A stretch of 64,000 nucleotides of DNA, taken from contig NZ_CP048289.1 in assembly GCF_014084105.1 (NCBI RefSeq), positions 248,001 through 312,000 of the forward strand, given 5' to 3'. The position numbers and the translations under genes are program-made. The DNA is from Streptacidiphilus sp. P02-A3a. GTDB taxonomy: Bacteria > Actinomycetota > Actinomycetes > Streptomycetales > Streptomycetaceae. The notes under the pieces were generated by a model. That model saw only the letters and a list, made by a program, of their open reading frames with translations. It made no database searches and was not told where the DNA came from. Shown here piece after piece: positions 33,368 through 41,623 of the stretch. Each line of letters opens with the position of its first letter. Positions within the stretch are counted from its first letter, which is position 1.

Positions 33368-34360
33368 TCAGCTGAGGCGGGCGCGGATCCGGTGGAAGGT
33401 GGCGGCGGTGAGCAGCGCGGCGAGGGCGGTGAACAGGGCCGTCTCCAGCCACTGGAAGGTCCAGAAGCGGTCCGCCGGCTGCTCGGAGACGTCGACGTGG
33501 ACGTGCCCGTCGGCCAGGCAGGTCGGCAGCTCGGCCATGGAGGCGTCGTTCATGCAGCGCTGGTACCAGGCGGTGTGGCCGACCGGCCGGCCCGCCGAGT
33601 CCAGGACGGCGCTGGTCCGCACCACCCAGGGGCCGCCGGACGGGTGCACCCCCTCGATGTCGCCGTAGGCGCCGATCATCGTCAGGCCGCTGATCAGCTG
33701 CGCGGTCAGCGGTACCGAGGTGCGCACCGGGGCCTGGTACTGCGGGCGGACCACGGTCGGCACCACGACCTGGAGCACCGCGAAGACCACCAGCGTCGCA
33801 CCCATCGCGGGCACCGTGCGGCGGACGAACAGGCCCAGCGCCGCGCCCAGGGCGAAGGCGAACGCGGCGTAGCCGAGCGGGGCGATGTCGCGCGAGTCGA
33901 ACAGCACCGGCGAGAAGCGGTTGTTCAGGACGGTACCGACCGGCGCCGCCGCCCACGTCAGCAGCAGGCTGAGCAGCCCGGTCGCGGCCACGCCGGCCAG
34001 ACCGACCAGGCCGAGCTTCGCGGCCAGCCACCGGCTGCGGGTGACGCTCTGGTTCCACACCAGCCGGTGCGTGCCCGCCTCCAGTTCGCGGGCGATCAGC
34101 GGCGCGCCCCAGAAGACGCCGATGACGCCGGGGACGACCAGCAGCAGGTAGCCGAGCAGGTCCACCGGCAGGCGGTAGTGGTCGGCGAAGGTGGCCAACT
34201 GCCCGCCGCAACCGAGGCGGACCGGGCAGTGCGCGAGGGCGTCGTGGTAGTCGCCGTGGATCCGCAGGCCGAGGTGGACCAGGTACACCGCGAGCAGCAG
34301 CAGTGCGCCGAGGCCGATCAGGGCCTGCGACCGGAACTGACGCCAGGTCAGCCAGATCAT
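33368..34360 (-). CDS. ABC-2 type exporter permease
   Basis: The 330-residue membrane protein has about six hydrophobic segments and a long outer loop (about residues 215-300) with four Cys or so and HPSGGPWVV. MIWLTWRQFRSQAL and LELEAGTHRLVWNQSVTRSRW-like words (ELEAGTHRLVWNQSVTRSRW, residues 91-110) are typical of Streptomyces ABC-2 permeases. The start overlaps the ATPase stop as ATGA (34357-34360). It forms the membrane channel of the exporter; cargo unknown. Confidence 0.88.
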   Translation of the reverse strand: MIWLTWRQFRSQALIGLGALLLLAVYLVHLGLRIHGDYHDALAHCPVRLGCGGQLATFADHYRLPVDLLGYLLLVVPGVIGVFWGAPLIARELEAGTHRLVWNQSVTRSRWLAAKLGLVGLAGVAATGLLSLLLTWAAAPVGTVLNNRFSPVLFDSRDIAPLGYAAFAFALGAALGLFVRRTVPAMGATLVVFAVLQVVVPTVVRPQYQAPVRTSVPLTAQLISGLTMIGAYGDIEGVHPSGGPWVVRTSAVLDSAGRPVGHTAWYQRCMNDASMAELPTCLADGHVHVDVSEQPADRFWTFQWLETALFTALAALLTAATFHRIRARLS

Positions 34361-35298
34361 CGGTGTGCCTCCGGGTGGATCGGGGTGGGCGTGGCGACCG
34401 AGGGGGCGGTGGCCCGGTCGGCCCGGGTCAGGTAGGCCAGGACCAGTTCCTCCAGGTCGAGGGGTTGCGTGTGCCACCGGCCGACCGGTGGTCGGCCCTG
34501 GTCGGTGCGGACCACGGCGGTGCTCTCCCGCGCCCCGTGCTCGACCCGGATGGCCGTCAACCCGGCAGGTAGGGAAGCGAGTTGGTGGCGGTCGCCGGTG
34601 ATCCGGCAGTGGTTGGCCAGCAGTTCCGCGACGTCGCCGGCCAGTTGGACCCGGGAGTCGGCCAGCACGATCAGGTAGTCGCAGACCCGCTCCACGTCGG
34701 CGAGCGCGTGCGAGGAGAGGATCACGCTGGCTCCCAGCTCGCCAACGAACTCCATCAGGTTGTCCAGGAAGCCGGAGCGGGCCAACGGGTCGAGCGCGGC
34801 GGCGGGTTCGTCGAGGATCAGCAACTCGGGGCGCTTGGCGGCGGCCACGGTCAGCGCCAGCTGGGCCCGCTGCCCGCCGGAGAGCCGGCCCGCCTTCTGC
34901 CCCGGGGCCAGGCCGAGCCGGGCGATCCGCCGCTGTGCGAGCGCGGCGTCCCAGGACGGGTTCAGCCTGGCCCCCAGTCGCAGGTGGTCCGCGACCGACA
35001 GGTCGGCGTACACGGGGGTGTCCTGGGCGACGAAGCCGACCCGGGCCACGTGCGCGGCGCTCGCGGCGGGCTCCGCGCCCAGCACCCGGATCGTGCCCGA
35101 GCTGGGCCTGGTCAGCCCGCAGGCCATGGTCAGCAGCGTCGACTTGCCCGCGCCGTTGGGACCGACCAGGCCGATCACCCGCCCCTGCGGGACGGCCAAC
35201 TCGCAGTCGGACAGGGCCTGGTGGCGGCCGTACCGCTTGCCCAGGTGCACGGCTTCCAGTACCGGGGTGAGATGTGCTCTGGTCAGGTTTTCGGTCAT
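34357..35298 (-). CDS. ABC transporter ATP-binding protein
   Basis: A 313-residue ATPase: Walker A GPNGAGKST near residue 45, Q-loop in VGFVAQDTPVY, signature LSGGQRAQLALT near 140, Walker B LLILDEPAAALDP near 160 and the H-loop His in SSHALADVE. The C-terminal 90 residues form an extra domain. It powers the permease encoded downstream. It lies 48 bp after a small membrane-protein gene on the same strand and is divergent from the two-component system, which may regulate it. Confidence 0.92.
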   Translation of the reverse strand: MTENLTRAHLTPVLEAVHLGKRYGRHQALSDCELAVPQGRVIGLVGPNGAGKSTLLTMACGLTRPSSGTIRVLGAEPAASAAHVARVGFVAQDTPVYADLSVADHLRLGARLNPSWDAALAQRRIARLGLAPGQKAGRLSGGQRAQLALTVAAAKRPELLILDEPAAALDPLARSGFLDNLMEFVGELGASVILSSHALADVERVCDYLIVLADSRVQLAGDVAELLANHCRITGDRHQLASLPAGLTAIRVEHGARESTAVVRTDQGRPPVGRWHTQPLDLEELVLAYLTRADRATAPSVATPTPIHPEAHR

Positions 35299-35346
35299 CG
35301 GTTTCCCCGATCGAGGGTCGCGGAGGAGAGGGACGGATCGCCCGGG

Positions 35347-35538
35347 TCAGCGCGGGCGGCGGCGCTCGCGCCGCCCCCGGACCAGCCGGTAGGCGCCGTA
35401 GAGCAGGGCGAGCAGGACCACCGCCTGAAGCGCCAGCCAGGCGTACAGCAGCGGACTGCGGACCGTCGGCTGCGGCGTGGCGGGCATCGCGGCGAGCAGG
35501 GAGGTGGCGAGCAGCGAAGTGGAGAGCGGACCGGGCAT
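35347..35538 (-). CDS. Small membrane protein
   Basis: A 63-residue reading frame: a weakly hydrophobic N terminus (STSLLATSLLAAMPA), a clear membrane helix (YAWLALQAVVLLALLYGAY, about residues 33-51) and an Arg-rich tail (RLVRGRRERRRPR). It lies 48 bp upstream of the ABC ATPase gene on the same strand and may be part of that operon. Ribosome site is weak. No family recognised. Confidence 0.5.
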   Translation of the reverse strand: MPGPLSTSLLATSLLAAMPATPQPTVRSPLLYAWLALQAVVLLALLYGAYRLVRGRRERRRPR

Positions 35539-35620
35539 GCGCTCAGCCTGCTGATCCGGCCGCCGACCCCGCACCGGCCGAAGGAACGGTTCGCCGGGCC
35601 CGGCTCGTACTTTCGGCGGG

Positions 35621-35649
35621 TTCGGTGGCGGGGTCCGATCGCCTACCGT
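35621..35649 (+). promoter_or_regulatory. Likely promoter giving a leaderless transcript
   Basis: TTCGGT (35621-35626), 17 bp and TACCGT (35644-35649) precede GTG 35657 by only 7 bp. In Streptomyces this spacing usually means transcription starts at the start codon itself. There is no ribosome site before the GTG. Confidence 0.45.
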
Positions 35650-35656
35650 GCATGGG

Positions 35657-36811
35657 GTGAACACAGCGGAGCGGCCCGTCCGGGCAACGAGGATCGCGGT
35701 GAACGGCGCGCTGGGCGTGCTGTTCGCCGTCGTCCTGGTGCTGATGGCCGTCCAGTACGCGCACCAGGGCCGCCCCTGGGCATTCGACAGCGCGGTCGGC
35801 GCGGGGGTGTGCGTGATCGCGCTGCTGCGGGAGCGGAACCGCCGGTGGGCGGCGGTCGCCGGACTGGCCGTCGCCGGGGCCGCCGGACTGGTCGCCGGGC
35901 TGGCGCGGCTGCCGGGCGAGCCCGGCGCCGCCGCGGTGCTGGCGCTGCTGGTCCTCGGCGGCTCGGCGATCCGGACGCTGCCCGCCCGCGAGGCGGGCGC
36001 CGTCGCCGCGGCCGGGGCGGCGCTCATGGTCGTCGGCCTGCTGACCGCCGCGGCCCCCGGCACCCCGTTCCGGGTCGGCATCCAGGTCTGGGCCCTGGCC
36101 CTCGGGATCGGGCTCTGGCTGCGCTTCCTCGACTACCGTCGCCGGGCCGCCGCCGAGGCCGTCCGGCAGGACGAACGCCTGGCCCTGGCACGGGAGTTGC
36201 ACGACGTGGTGGCCCACCACATCACCGGCATCGTGCTCCAGGCCCAGGCCGCCCGGATCGTCGGCCGCCGCCGACCGGAACGGCTGGACGACACCCTCGC
36301 GGACATCGAGACGGCGGGCAGCGAGGCCCTGGCCGCCATGCGCCGGGTGGTCGGCCTGCTGCGCGACCGCCAGGACGCGGCCGGTACCGCCCCGACCACC
36401 GTGGGCGCCGAACAACTCGCGGAGCTGGTGCGCCAGTTCGAGGAGCGCGGGCCGGACGTCCGGCTGCGCCTACCGGCCGACCAGGCCGACTGGCCGCCGG
36501 AGCTGACCACCACCGTCTACCGGATCGTCCAGGAGTCGCTGACCAACATCTCCCGGCACGCCGTCCACGCCCGGTCCGCCGGCGTCGACGTCGCCCGGGA
36601 CGGTCACGGCATCACCATCGCCGTTACCGACGACGCCGCGCCCGCCCGCCACCTGCACCAGGGCGGCTTCGGCCAGCACGGCGGCTTCGGCCTGATCGGC
36701 ATGCGCGAGCGGGTCGAGGCCCTCGGCGGCACCCTCGCCGCCGGTCCGAGGCCCGGATCCGGCTGGTCGGTGCACGCCAGCCTGCCCTTCCCGGCCGAGG
36801 AGCGGCGATGA
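35657..36811 (+). CDS. Sensor histidine kinase (NarL-partner type)
   Basis: The 384-residue kinase has four to five N-terminal membrane helices (residues 10-155), a HisKA_3 dimerisation domain with the phospho-acceptor in ARELHDVVAHH (His182) and an HATPase_c domain (YRIVQESLTNISRHA, GGFGLIGMRERVEALGG). GTG 35657 is chosen because of the adjacent leaderless promoter; GTG 35648 would add three residues. Its stop overlaps the regulator start as ATGA. The neighbouring divergent ABC exporter is a plausible target, as in many antibiotic-sensing Streptomyces loci. Confidence 0.9.
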   Translation: MNTAERPVRATRIAVNGALGVLFAVVLVLMAVQYAHQGRPWAFDSAVGAGVCVIALLRERNRRWAAVAGLAVAGAAGLVAGLARLPGEPGAAAVLALLVLGGSAIRTLPAREAGAVAAAGAALMVVGLLTAAAPGTPFRVGIQVWALALGIGLWLRFLDYRRRAAAEAVRQDERLALARELHDVVAHHITGIVLQAQAARIVGRRRPERLDDTLADIETAGSEALAAMRRVVGLLRDRQDAAGTAPTTVGAEQLAELVRQFEERGPDVRLRLPADQADWPPELTTTVYRIVQESLTNISRHAVHARSAGVDVARDGHGITIAVTDDAAPARHLHQGGFGQHGGFGLIGMRERVEALGGTLAAGPRPGSGWSVHASLPFPAEERR

Positions 36812-37464
36812 CGATCAAAGTCCTGCTCGCCGACGACCAGGCCATGGTCCGCGGCGGCCTGCGGCTGATCCTGGAGGACCAGGACGACATCACCGTCATC
36901 GGCGAGGCGGCCGACGGCGCCGAGGCGGTCGACCTGGCCCGGCGGCTGCGCCCGGACGTCTGCCTGGTCGACATCCGGATGCCCCGACTGGACGGCATCG
37001 CGGTGACCCGGGCGCTGGCCGGTCCCGGCGTCCCCGACCCGCTGCGCGTGGTCATCGTCACCACCTTCGACCTCGACGAGTACGTCTACGGCGCGTTGCG
37101 GGCCGGAGCGGTCGGCTTCGTGCTCAAGGACGCGGGCCCGGCGCTGCTCGCCGAGGCCGTCCGCGCGGCCAGCGGCGGCGACGCGCTGATCTCCCCGTCG
37201 ATCACGCTGCGGCTGCTGCGCAGCCTGGCCCCGGCCCGGGGCGGCACCGCCGCCGAGCCCGCGCAGCCGCTCTCCGCCCGGGAGGTCGAGGTCGTCCGGG
37301 CGATCGCCCGGGGGCGCACCAACCAGGAGATCGGCGCCGGCCTGTTCATCTCGGTGAGCACGGTCAAGAGCCATCTGGCGACCATCCAGGGCAAGTTGCG
37401 GGTACGCAACCGGGTCGAGATCGCGGCCTGGGCCTGGGAGAGCCGCCTGATGGACGGTGCCTGA
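36808..37464 (+). CDS. LuxR/NarL-family response regulator
   Basis: The 218-residue regulator has a receiver domain (ADDQAMVRGG, phospho-acceptor Asp55 in CLVDIRMPR, the TTFD Thr and LKDAGP Lys) and a C-terminal LuxR helix-turn-helix (SAREVEVVRAIARGRTNQEI, VSTVKSHLATI). It is translationally coupled to the kinase gene. The pair probably controls the divergent ABC exporter. Confidence 0.93.
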   Translation: MTIKVLLADDQAMVRGGLRLILEDQDDITVIGEAADGAEAVDLARRLRPDVCLVDIRMPRLDGIAVTRALAGPGVPDPLRVVIVTTFDLDEYVYGALRAGAVGFVLKDAGPALLAEAVRAASGGDALISPSITLRLLRSLAPARGGTAAEPAQPLSAREVEVVRAIARGRTNQEIGAGLFISVSTVKSHLATIQGKLRVRNRVEIAAWAWESRLMDGA

Positions 37465-37518
37465 GGAGCGGCGCCCGAGTTGTGGCGCCCGAGGAGCGGC
37501 AGCCGAGTTGTGGTGCCC
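37463..37518. repeat. 28-bp tandem duplication
   Basis: Two adjacent 28-bp units (37463-37490 and 37491-37518) begin GAGGAGCGGC and differ at three positions. They start within the stop codon of the response regulator and fill the gap to the convergent XRE gene. No hairpin is evident. Confidence 0.8.
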
Positions 37519-37522
37519 GGCT

Positions 37523-38359
37523 TCAGGAGATGGCGCGGAGTCGGCCGCCGGGGCGGTGCCGCAGCTGCTCGACGGCCTGCGCGGTCTGCTCGTCGGCCGC
37601 CAGGAAGACCACCAACTGCTGATCGTCCGTGGGTAGTTCCAGCGTCTCGCGAAGCAGTCGCAGCTCCGGTCCGGCCGGGTGGCGCAGCCGCAGCACCCCG
37701 CGTGGCGGGACCACGTGGCGGTTCAGCCGACGGGTGAAGTCGGGGCCCGCGACCGTGGCGAGCTCGGTGCTCAGCCACTCCGAGTTCTCGATCGAGGGAC
37801 CGAGCCACAGGTCGAAGGCCTGCTCGTCGGCGATCGCGTCCCAGTCGGCGAAGAACGCCCGGGCGCGGGGATCGGTGAAGACGTAGCGGGTGAGGTTCGG
37901 CCGCTCGGTGTCCAGCAGCCCGGTGCCGCTGGTCACCGACTCGAAGCCGCTGCTGCGGGCGAGGACGTCGCCCAGCCGGTTGGAGACCACGGCGATGCCC
38001 GGTTCGAGCAGCCGCAGCGTCCGCAGGACGTTCCCCCGCACCTCCCGGCGCGGCGGCGAGGGCCGGGTGTGCGCGATGCACTCGCCACCGGTGATCTTCG
38101 CGAGGTAGCGCAGATGGCCGCGCTCGGCCGGGTCCAGGCTGAGCGCGTCGGCGAGCGCGTTCACCACCGGTACCGACGGATTGCGGTCGCGGCCCTGCTC
38201 GATCCGGGTCAGGTACTCGACGCTGACCCCGGCCCGCGCGGCGAGGTCGGACCGCCGCAGCCCCGGCGAGCGGCGGCGACCACGATCCGGCAGTCCCAGT
38301 GACTCCGGCTGGATGCTGTCGCGCTTGGCCCGGATGAAATCCCCCAGTGGCGTACCCAT
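37523..38359 (-). CDS. XRE-family regulator with MmyB-like ligand domain
   Basis: The 278-residue protein has an N-terminal helix-turn-helix (RRSDLAARAGVSVEYLTRIEQ, residues 35-55; RNPSVPVVNALADAL) and a C-terminal MmyB-like PAS-related domain (FESVTSGTGLLDTERPNLTR, ENSEWLSTELATVAG). Such regulators are abundant in Streptomyces and usually sit divergent to a dehydrogenase or reductase gene. Here the partner is the FMN reductase at 38473. Confidence 0.9.
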   Translation of the reverse strand: MGTPLGDFIRAKRDSIQPESLGLPDRGRRRSPGLRRSDLAARAGVSVEYLTRIEQGRDRNPSVPVVNALADALSLDPAERGHLRYLAKITGGECIAHTRPSPPRREVRGNVLRTLRLLEPGIAVVSNRLGDVLARSSGFESVTSGTGLLDTERPNLTRYVFTDPRARAFFADWDAIADEQAFDLWLGPSIENSEWLSTELATVAGPDFTRRLNRHVVPPRGVLRLRHPAGPELRLLRETLELPTDDQQLVVFLAADEQTAQAVEQLRHRPGGRLRAIS

Positions 38360-38472
38360 ACCGCGAGAGTAGTTCGGCGGTCCGTGGCGCGTGCAGGGCG
38401 CAGCGTGGCCCTGCGGGGGCCAGCCTGCGCCCGGTCTGGTCGCGGTCGGCGGCGCGGCCCAGGGTGGTGGGC

Positions 38473-39066
38473 ATGGAGAACAAGCAGCAGCTACTGATCA
38501 TCGTCGGCAGCGTCCGTGAGGGACGGTTCGGCCCGGTCGTGGCCGCCTGGGTCGCCGAACAGGCCCGGCAGCACGGCGGTTTCGAGGTGAGCGTGCTGGA
38601 CCTGGCCGGGATCGACATCCCGCTGGAACTGCCCGCGGCGTCACCGAAGTACGCCGGGGACGCCTACCCCCGTCCGGCCGGGATGGCGCCGCTGACCTCG
38701 GCGCTGGCGGAGGCCGACGCCTTCGTCGTGGTCACCCCGGAGTACAACCACAGCTACCCCGCCTCGCTGAAGGCCGCCATCGACTGGCACTTCACCCAGT
38801 GGACCGCCAAGCCGGTCGCCTTCGTCAGCTACGGCGGCGCGGCCGGTGGCCGCCACGCGGTGCTGCACCTGGAGAACGTGCTGACCGAGTTGCACGCGGT
38901 GACCATCCGGGACGGGCTGGCCTTCCCGAACTACTTCACCGCGTGGCAGGACGGGCGTCCGCTGGACCGGACGGCCCCGGCGTACGCCAAGACCGTACTG
39001 GACCAACTGGCTTGGTGGTCCCGTGCGTTGAGCGCCGCCCGGGCGGCCGGTCCGTACCCGGCCTAG
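38473..39066 (+). CDS. NADPH-dependent FMN reductase family protein
   Basis: The 197-residue flavodoxin-like protein has the FMN phosphate loop IVGSVREGRFG (residues 10-20), the VVVTPEYNHSYPASLKAAID motif near residue 78 and VSYGGAAGGRHA. It reduces FMN, azo compounds or quinones with NADPH. ATG 38473 has only a weak ribosome site (GGTGGG). It is divergent from the XRE regulator, which probably represses it, and convergent with the OYE gene. Confidence 0.9.
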   Translation: MENKQQLLIIVGSVREGRFGPVVAAWVAEQARQHGGFEVSVLDLAGIDIPLELPAASPKYAGDAYPRPAGMAPLTSALAEADAFVVVTPEYNHSYPASLKAAIDWHFTQWTAKPVAFVSYGGAAGGRHAVLHLENVLTELHAVTIRDGLAFPNYFTAWQDGRPLDRTAPAYAKTVLDQLAWWSRALSAARAAGPYPA

Positions 39067-39098
39067 CCGTCCCGGGCGCCGCCGCGCCGGGGCGGTGC

Positions 39099-40229
39099 TC
39101 AGCTCAGCGTCTTCAGCGCCGACGCGTCGTACGGCTGTAGCTGCTCGAAGCGGCCACCCAGGACCTTCGCCGCCCACTCCGGGTCCTGGAGCAGTGCCCG
39201 GCCGACGGCGACCAGGTCGAACTCGTCCCGCTCCAGCCGGTCCAGGAGGTTGCCGAGATCCCTGACCGGGGAGCCCTCGCCCGTCTCGAAGCCGCGGAGG
39301 AAGTCCCCGTCCAGGCCGACCGAGCCGACGGTGATGGTGGGCCGACCGGTGAGCTTCTTCGTCCAGCCCGCCAGGTTCAGCTCCGAGCCCTCGAACTCCG
39401 GCAGCCAGTAGCGGCGGGTGGAGGCGTGGAAGGCGTCGACCCCGGCCTCGGCGAGCGGCGCCAGGATCGCCTCCAGCTCCGCCGGGGACTCGGCCAGCCG
39501 CGCGTCGTAGGCGCCCAACTTCCACTGCGAGTAGCGGAACAGCACCGGGAACGCGGGCGAGACCACCGCGCGGACCGCCGCCACGATCTCCGCCGCGAAC
39601 CTGGTCCGGCGCACCGGGTCGCCGCCGAAGGCGTCGGTACGCCGGTTCGTGCCGGACCACAGGAACTGGTCGAGCAGGTAGCCGTGGGCGCCGTGCAGCT
39701 CCACGCCGTCGAAGCCGACGCGCTCGGCGGCCGCCGCGGCCTCGGCGAAGGAACCGATCACGTCGTCCAGGTCGCGCTGGGTCATCGCCCGGCCGGTGCC
39801 CTCGGTGCCGTCCGGGTGGATGCCGGAGGGACCCACCGCGGGCGCCTCCGGGTACGGCGGCTGGCCCTGCTGGCGCACCGTGCCGATGTGCCACAGCTGC
39901 GGCACGATCGTGCCGCCCGCCGCGTGCACGGACTCGGCCACCCGGGCCCACCCGGCCAGCTGCTCCTCACCGTGGAACCGCGGCACCCGGTCGCTCGCCC
40001 CGGCCGACTCGTGGCCGACGTAGGTCCCCTCGGTGACGATCAGGCCCACCCCGGCGGCGGCGCGCCGGGCGTAGTACGACCGCACGTCCTCCCCGGGGAC
40101 GCCGCCGGGGGAGAAGCTGCGGGTCATCGGAGCCATCACGATGCGGTTGGGCACGGTCAGGCCGTTCAGTGCGACCGGCCGGGACAGGATCTCGGCCGCG
40201 CGGGAGGCGTGGGACGCAGGGACGGTCAC
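39099..40229 (-). CDS. Old yellow enzyme family ene-reductase
   Basis: A 376-residue FMN-dependent alkene reductase. Visible signatures: PNRIVMAPMTRSF (residues 27-39), the substrate-anion pair HGAHGYLLDQFLWSGTNRRTD (near 180-200), FRYSQWKLG, and VAVGRALLQDPEWAAKV. GTG 40229 follows GAGGAG. It reduces activated C=C bonds of enals, enones or nitro compounds. It is divergent from a thioredoxin-reductase-like gene. Confidence 0.92.
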   Translation of the reverse strand: MTVPASHASRAAEILSRPVALNGLTVPNRIVMAPMTRSFSPGGVPGEDVRSYYARRAAAGVGLIVTEGTYVGHESAGASDRVPRFHGEEQLAGWARVAESVHAAGGTIVPQLWHIGTVRQQGQPPYPEAPAVGPSGIHPDGTEGTGRAMTQRDLDDVIGSFAEAAAAAERVGFDGVELHGAHGYLLDQFLWSGTNRRTDAFGGDPVRRTRFAAEIVAAVRAVVSPAFPVLFRYSQWKLGAYDARLAESPAELEAILAPLAEAGVDAFHASTRRYWLPEFEGSELNLAGWTKKLTGRPTITVGSVGLDGDFLRGFETGEGSPVRDLGNLLDRLERDEFDLVAVGRALLQDPEWAAKVLGGRFEQLQPYDASALKTLS

Positions 40230-40460
40230 GGGGACTCCTCGTAGGTGTACCAGTCGGTGGCGGTGTGCGCATGGCACGCGCCCAGCTTCCAACCATGACG
40301 GCGGGCCGGACATTTCGTCCGCCCGGCGGCCCGCCCTGTGATCCCGGACACGCGCCCGGCCGCTCCGCCGCGTACGCTCGGCTGACCGAATCCGTCCAGG
40401 ACCGGGACCCGCACCCGGATCAGAACCCGCACCCGCACCCGGATCAGGAGCGGACACACG

Positions 40461-41372
40461 ATGCCTCAGCCCCTCGTACCCGACACCGACCTGGTCGTCA
40501 TCGGCGGCGGCCCGGCCGGCTGCGCGGCGGCGGTCATGGCCGCCAGCGTCGGCCTGCGCTCGGTACTCGTCGAGCCGCGGGCCCTCGGCCACACGCTGCG
40601 CCGGATCCCCGCGCTGGAGAACGTGCTCGGGTTCTCCTCCGGCCCCGACTACGCCGACGCGCTCGCCGCCGACGTCCGCCGCGCCGCCCGCTGCGAGGTG
40701 CTGCTCGGCGCGAGCGCGGACCGGCTGGACGCCGCCGACGACCACGTCACGGTCCACCTGGCCGGATCCGGGCGCACCCTCACCGGGCGGTTCGCCGTGG
40801 TCGCCACCGGCGTACGGGACGCCCGGCCCGACGAGGCGGACTGGATCACCGGGGCGGACCCCCGGTCCGCCCCGCTCTGGCAGGCGGACGCCGGCTCCCT
40901 GGCCGACCGGACCACCCTCGTCCTGGGCGCCGACCGGCCCCTCGGCACGCTGCTGCGCGGCCACCCGGAGGCCCCGCTGCGGCTGGTCGTGCCGTACCCG
41001 GAAGCCGACGCCTACAAGACCGACGAGGTCCGCGACGACCCCCGGGTCACCCTGGTCCCGGTGCGCTCGCTCGCCCTGTCCGCGCGGCCCGGCGGCGGCG
41101 TGCTGGCCGAGGCGACCACCCCGGACGGCCGGACCGGGCAGCGGCTTCCGGCAGCCGACGCGGTGTTCGTCAACCTCGGCTGCCGCCCCTCGACCCTCCC
41201 CGGCCTGCGGACCGCCCCCGACGACGGCTACTGCCCGCCGGACCGGCAGCACCCCCGGGTGCTGACCGCCGGAGACCTCCGCTCCGCCCGAGCCCAGCGG
41301 ATCATGACCGCCACCGGCTCCGGCGCCGAGGCGGCGCTACGCGCCTACTACGCCACCCGCCTCGACAGCTGA
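40461..41372 (+). CDS. Thioredoxin reductase-like FAD protein lacking CxxC
   Basis: The 303-residue protein has an N-terminal dinucleotide motif VVIGGGPAGCAAAVMAA (residues 12-28), VVATGVRDARP (near 113) and a final FAD segment ending VLTAGDLRSARAQRIMTATG. The family fold is thioredoxin reductase-like, but the CxxC active site between the two halves is absent, and the central NADPH GxGxxA is degenerate (LVLGADRPLGTLL). It could be a ferredoxin/flavodoxin NADP reductase type or a substrate-specific oxidase. ATG 40461 follows GGAGCGG. It is divergent from the OYE gene. Confidence 0.78.
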   Translation: MPQPLVPDTDLVVIGGGPAGCAAAVMAASVGLRSVLVEPRALGHTLRRIPALENVLGFSSGPDYADALAADVRRAARCEVLLGASADRLDAADDHVTVHLAGSGRTLTGRFAVVATGVRDARPDEADWITGADPRSAPLWQADAGSLADRTTLVLGADRPLGTLLRGHPEAPLRLVVPYPEADAYKTDEVRDDPRVTLVPVRSLALSARPGGGVLAEATTPDGRTGQRLPAADAVFVNLGCRPSTLPGLRTAPDDGYCPPDRQHPRVLTAGDLRSARAQRIMTATGSGAEAALRAYYATRLDS

Positions 41373-41378
41373 CCCGCC

Positions 41379-41455
41379 CGGCGCCGGGCCAGCGCCGGGC
41401 CAGCGGCGGGTCGGCGCCGGGTCGGCGCCGGGTCAGCGGCGGGGCAGGAGCGGGA
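41379..41455. repeat. GC-rich degenerate tandem repeat
   Basis: The gap 41373-41623 opens with six to seven imperfect copies of about GCGCCGGGTCG (for example GCGCCGGGCCA twice and GGCGCCGGGTC twice). They can form alternative hairpins and may end the upstream gene. The rest of the gap (41456-41623) shows no gene and no clear operator. Confidence 0.65.
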
Positions 41456-41623
41456 CAGCGGCGGCGGGCGGCGGATCACGGCCGTTGTGGCCGATCCGTG
41501 CACGGGAGCGGCCGTTGCGGCGGATTCATGCGGTGCGGGGTCATCGGCGCCCGGGTTGGCCATCATGTCCGCCACCCCACAGCACCACCCCGGCCCCGCC
41601 TCATCCGACGCAAGGACGCGCCC

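Noticed and set aside
35648-35656. GTG 35648 as the histidine kinase start
   Set aside because: It overlaps the -10 element TACCGT (35644-35649). GTG 35657 sits at the expected leaderless start.
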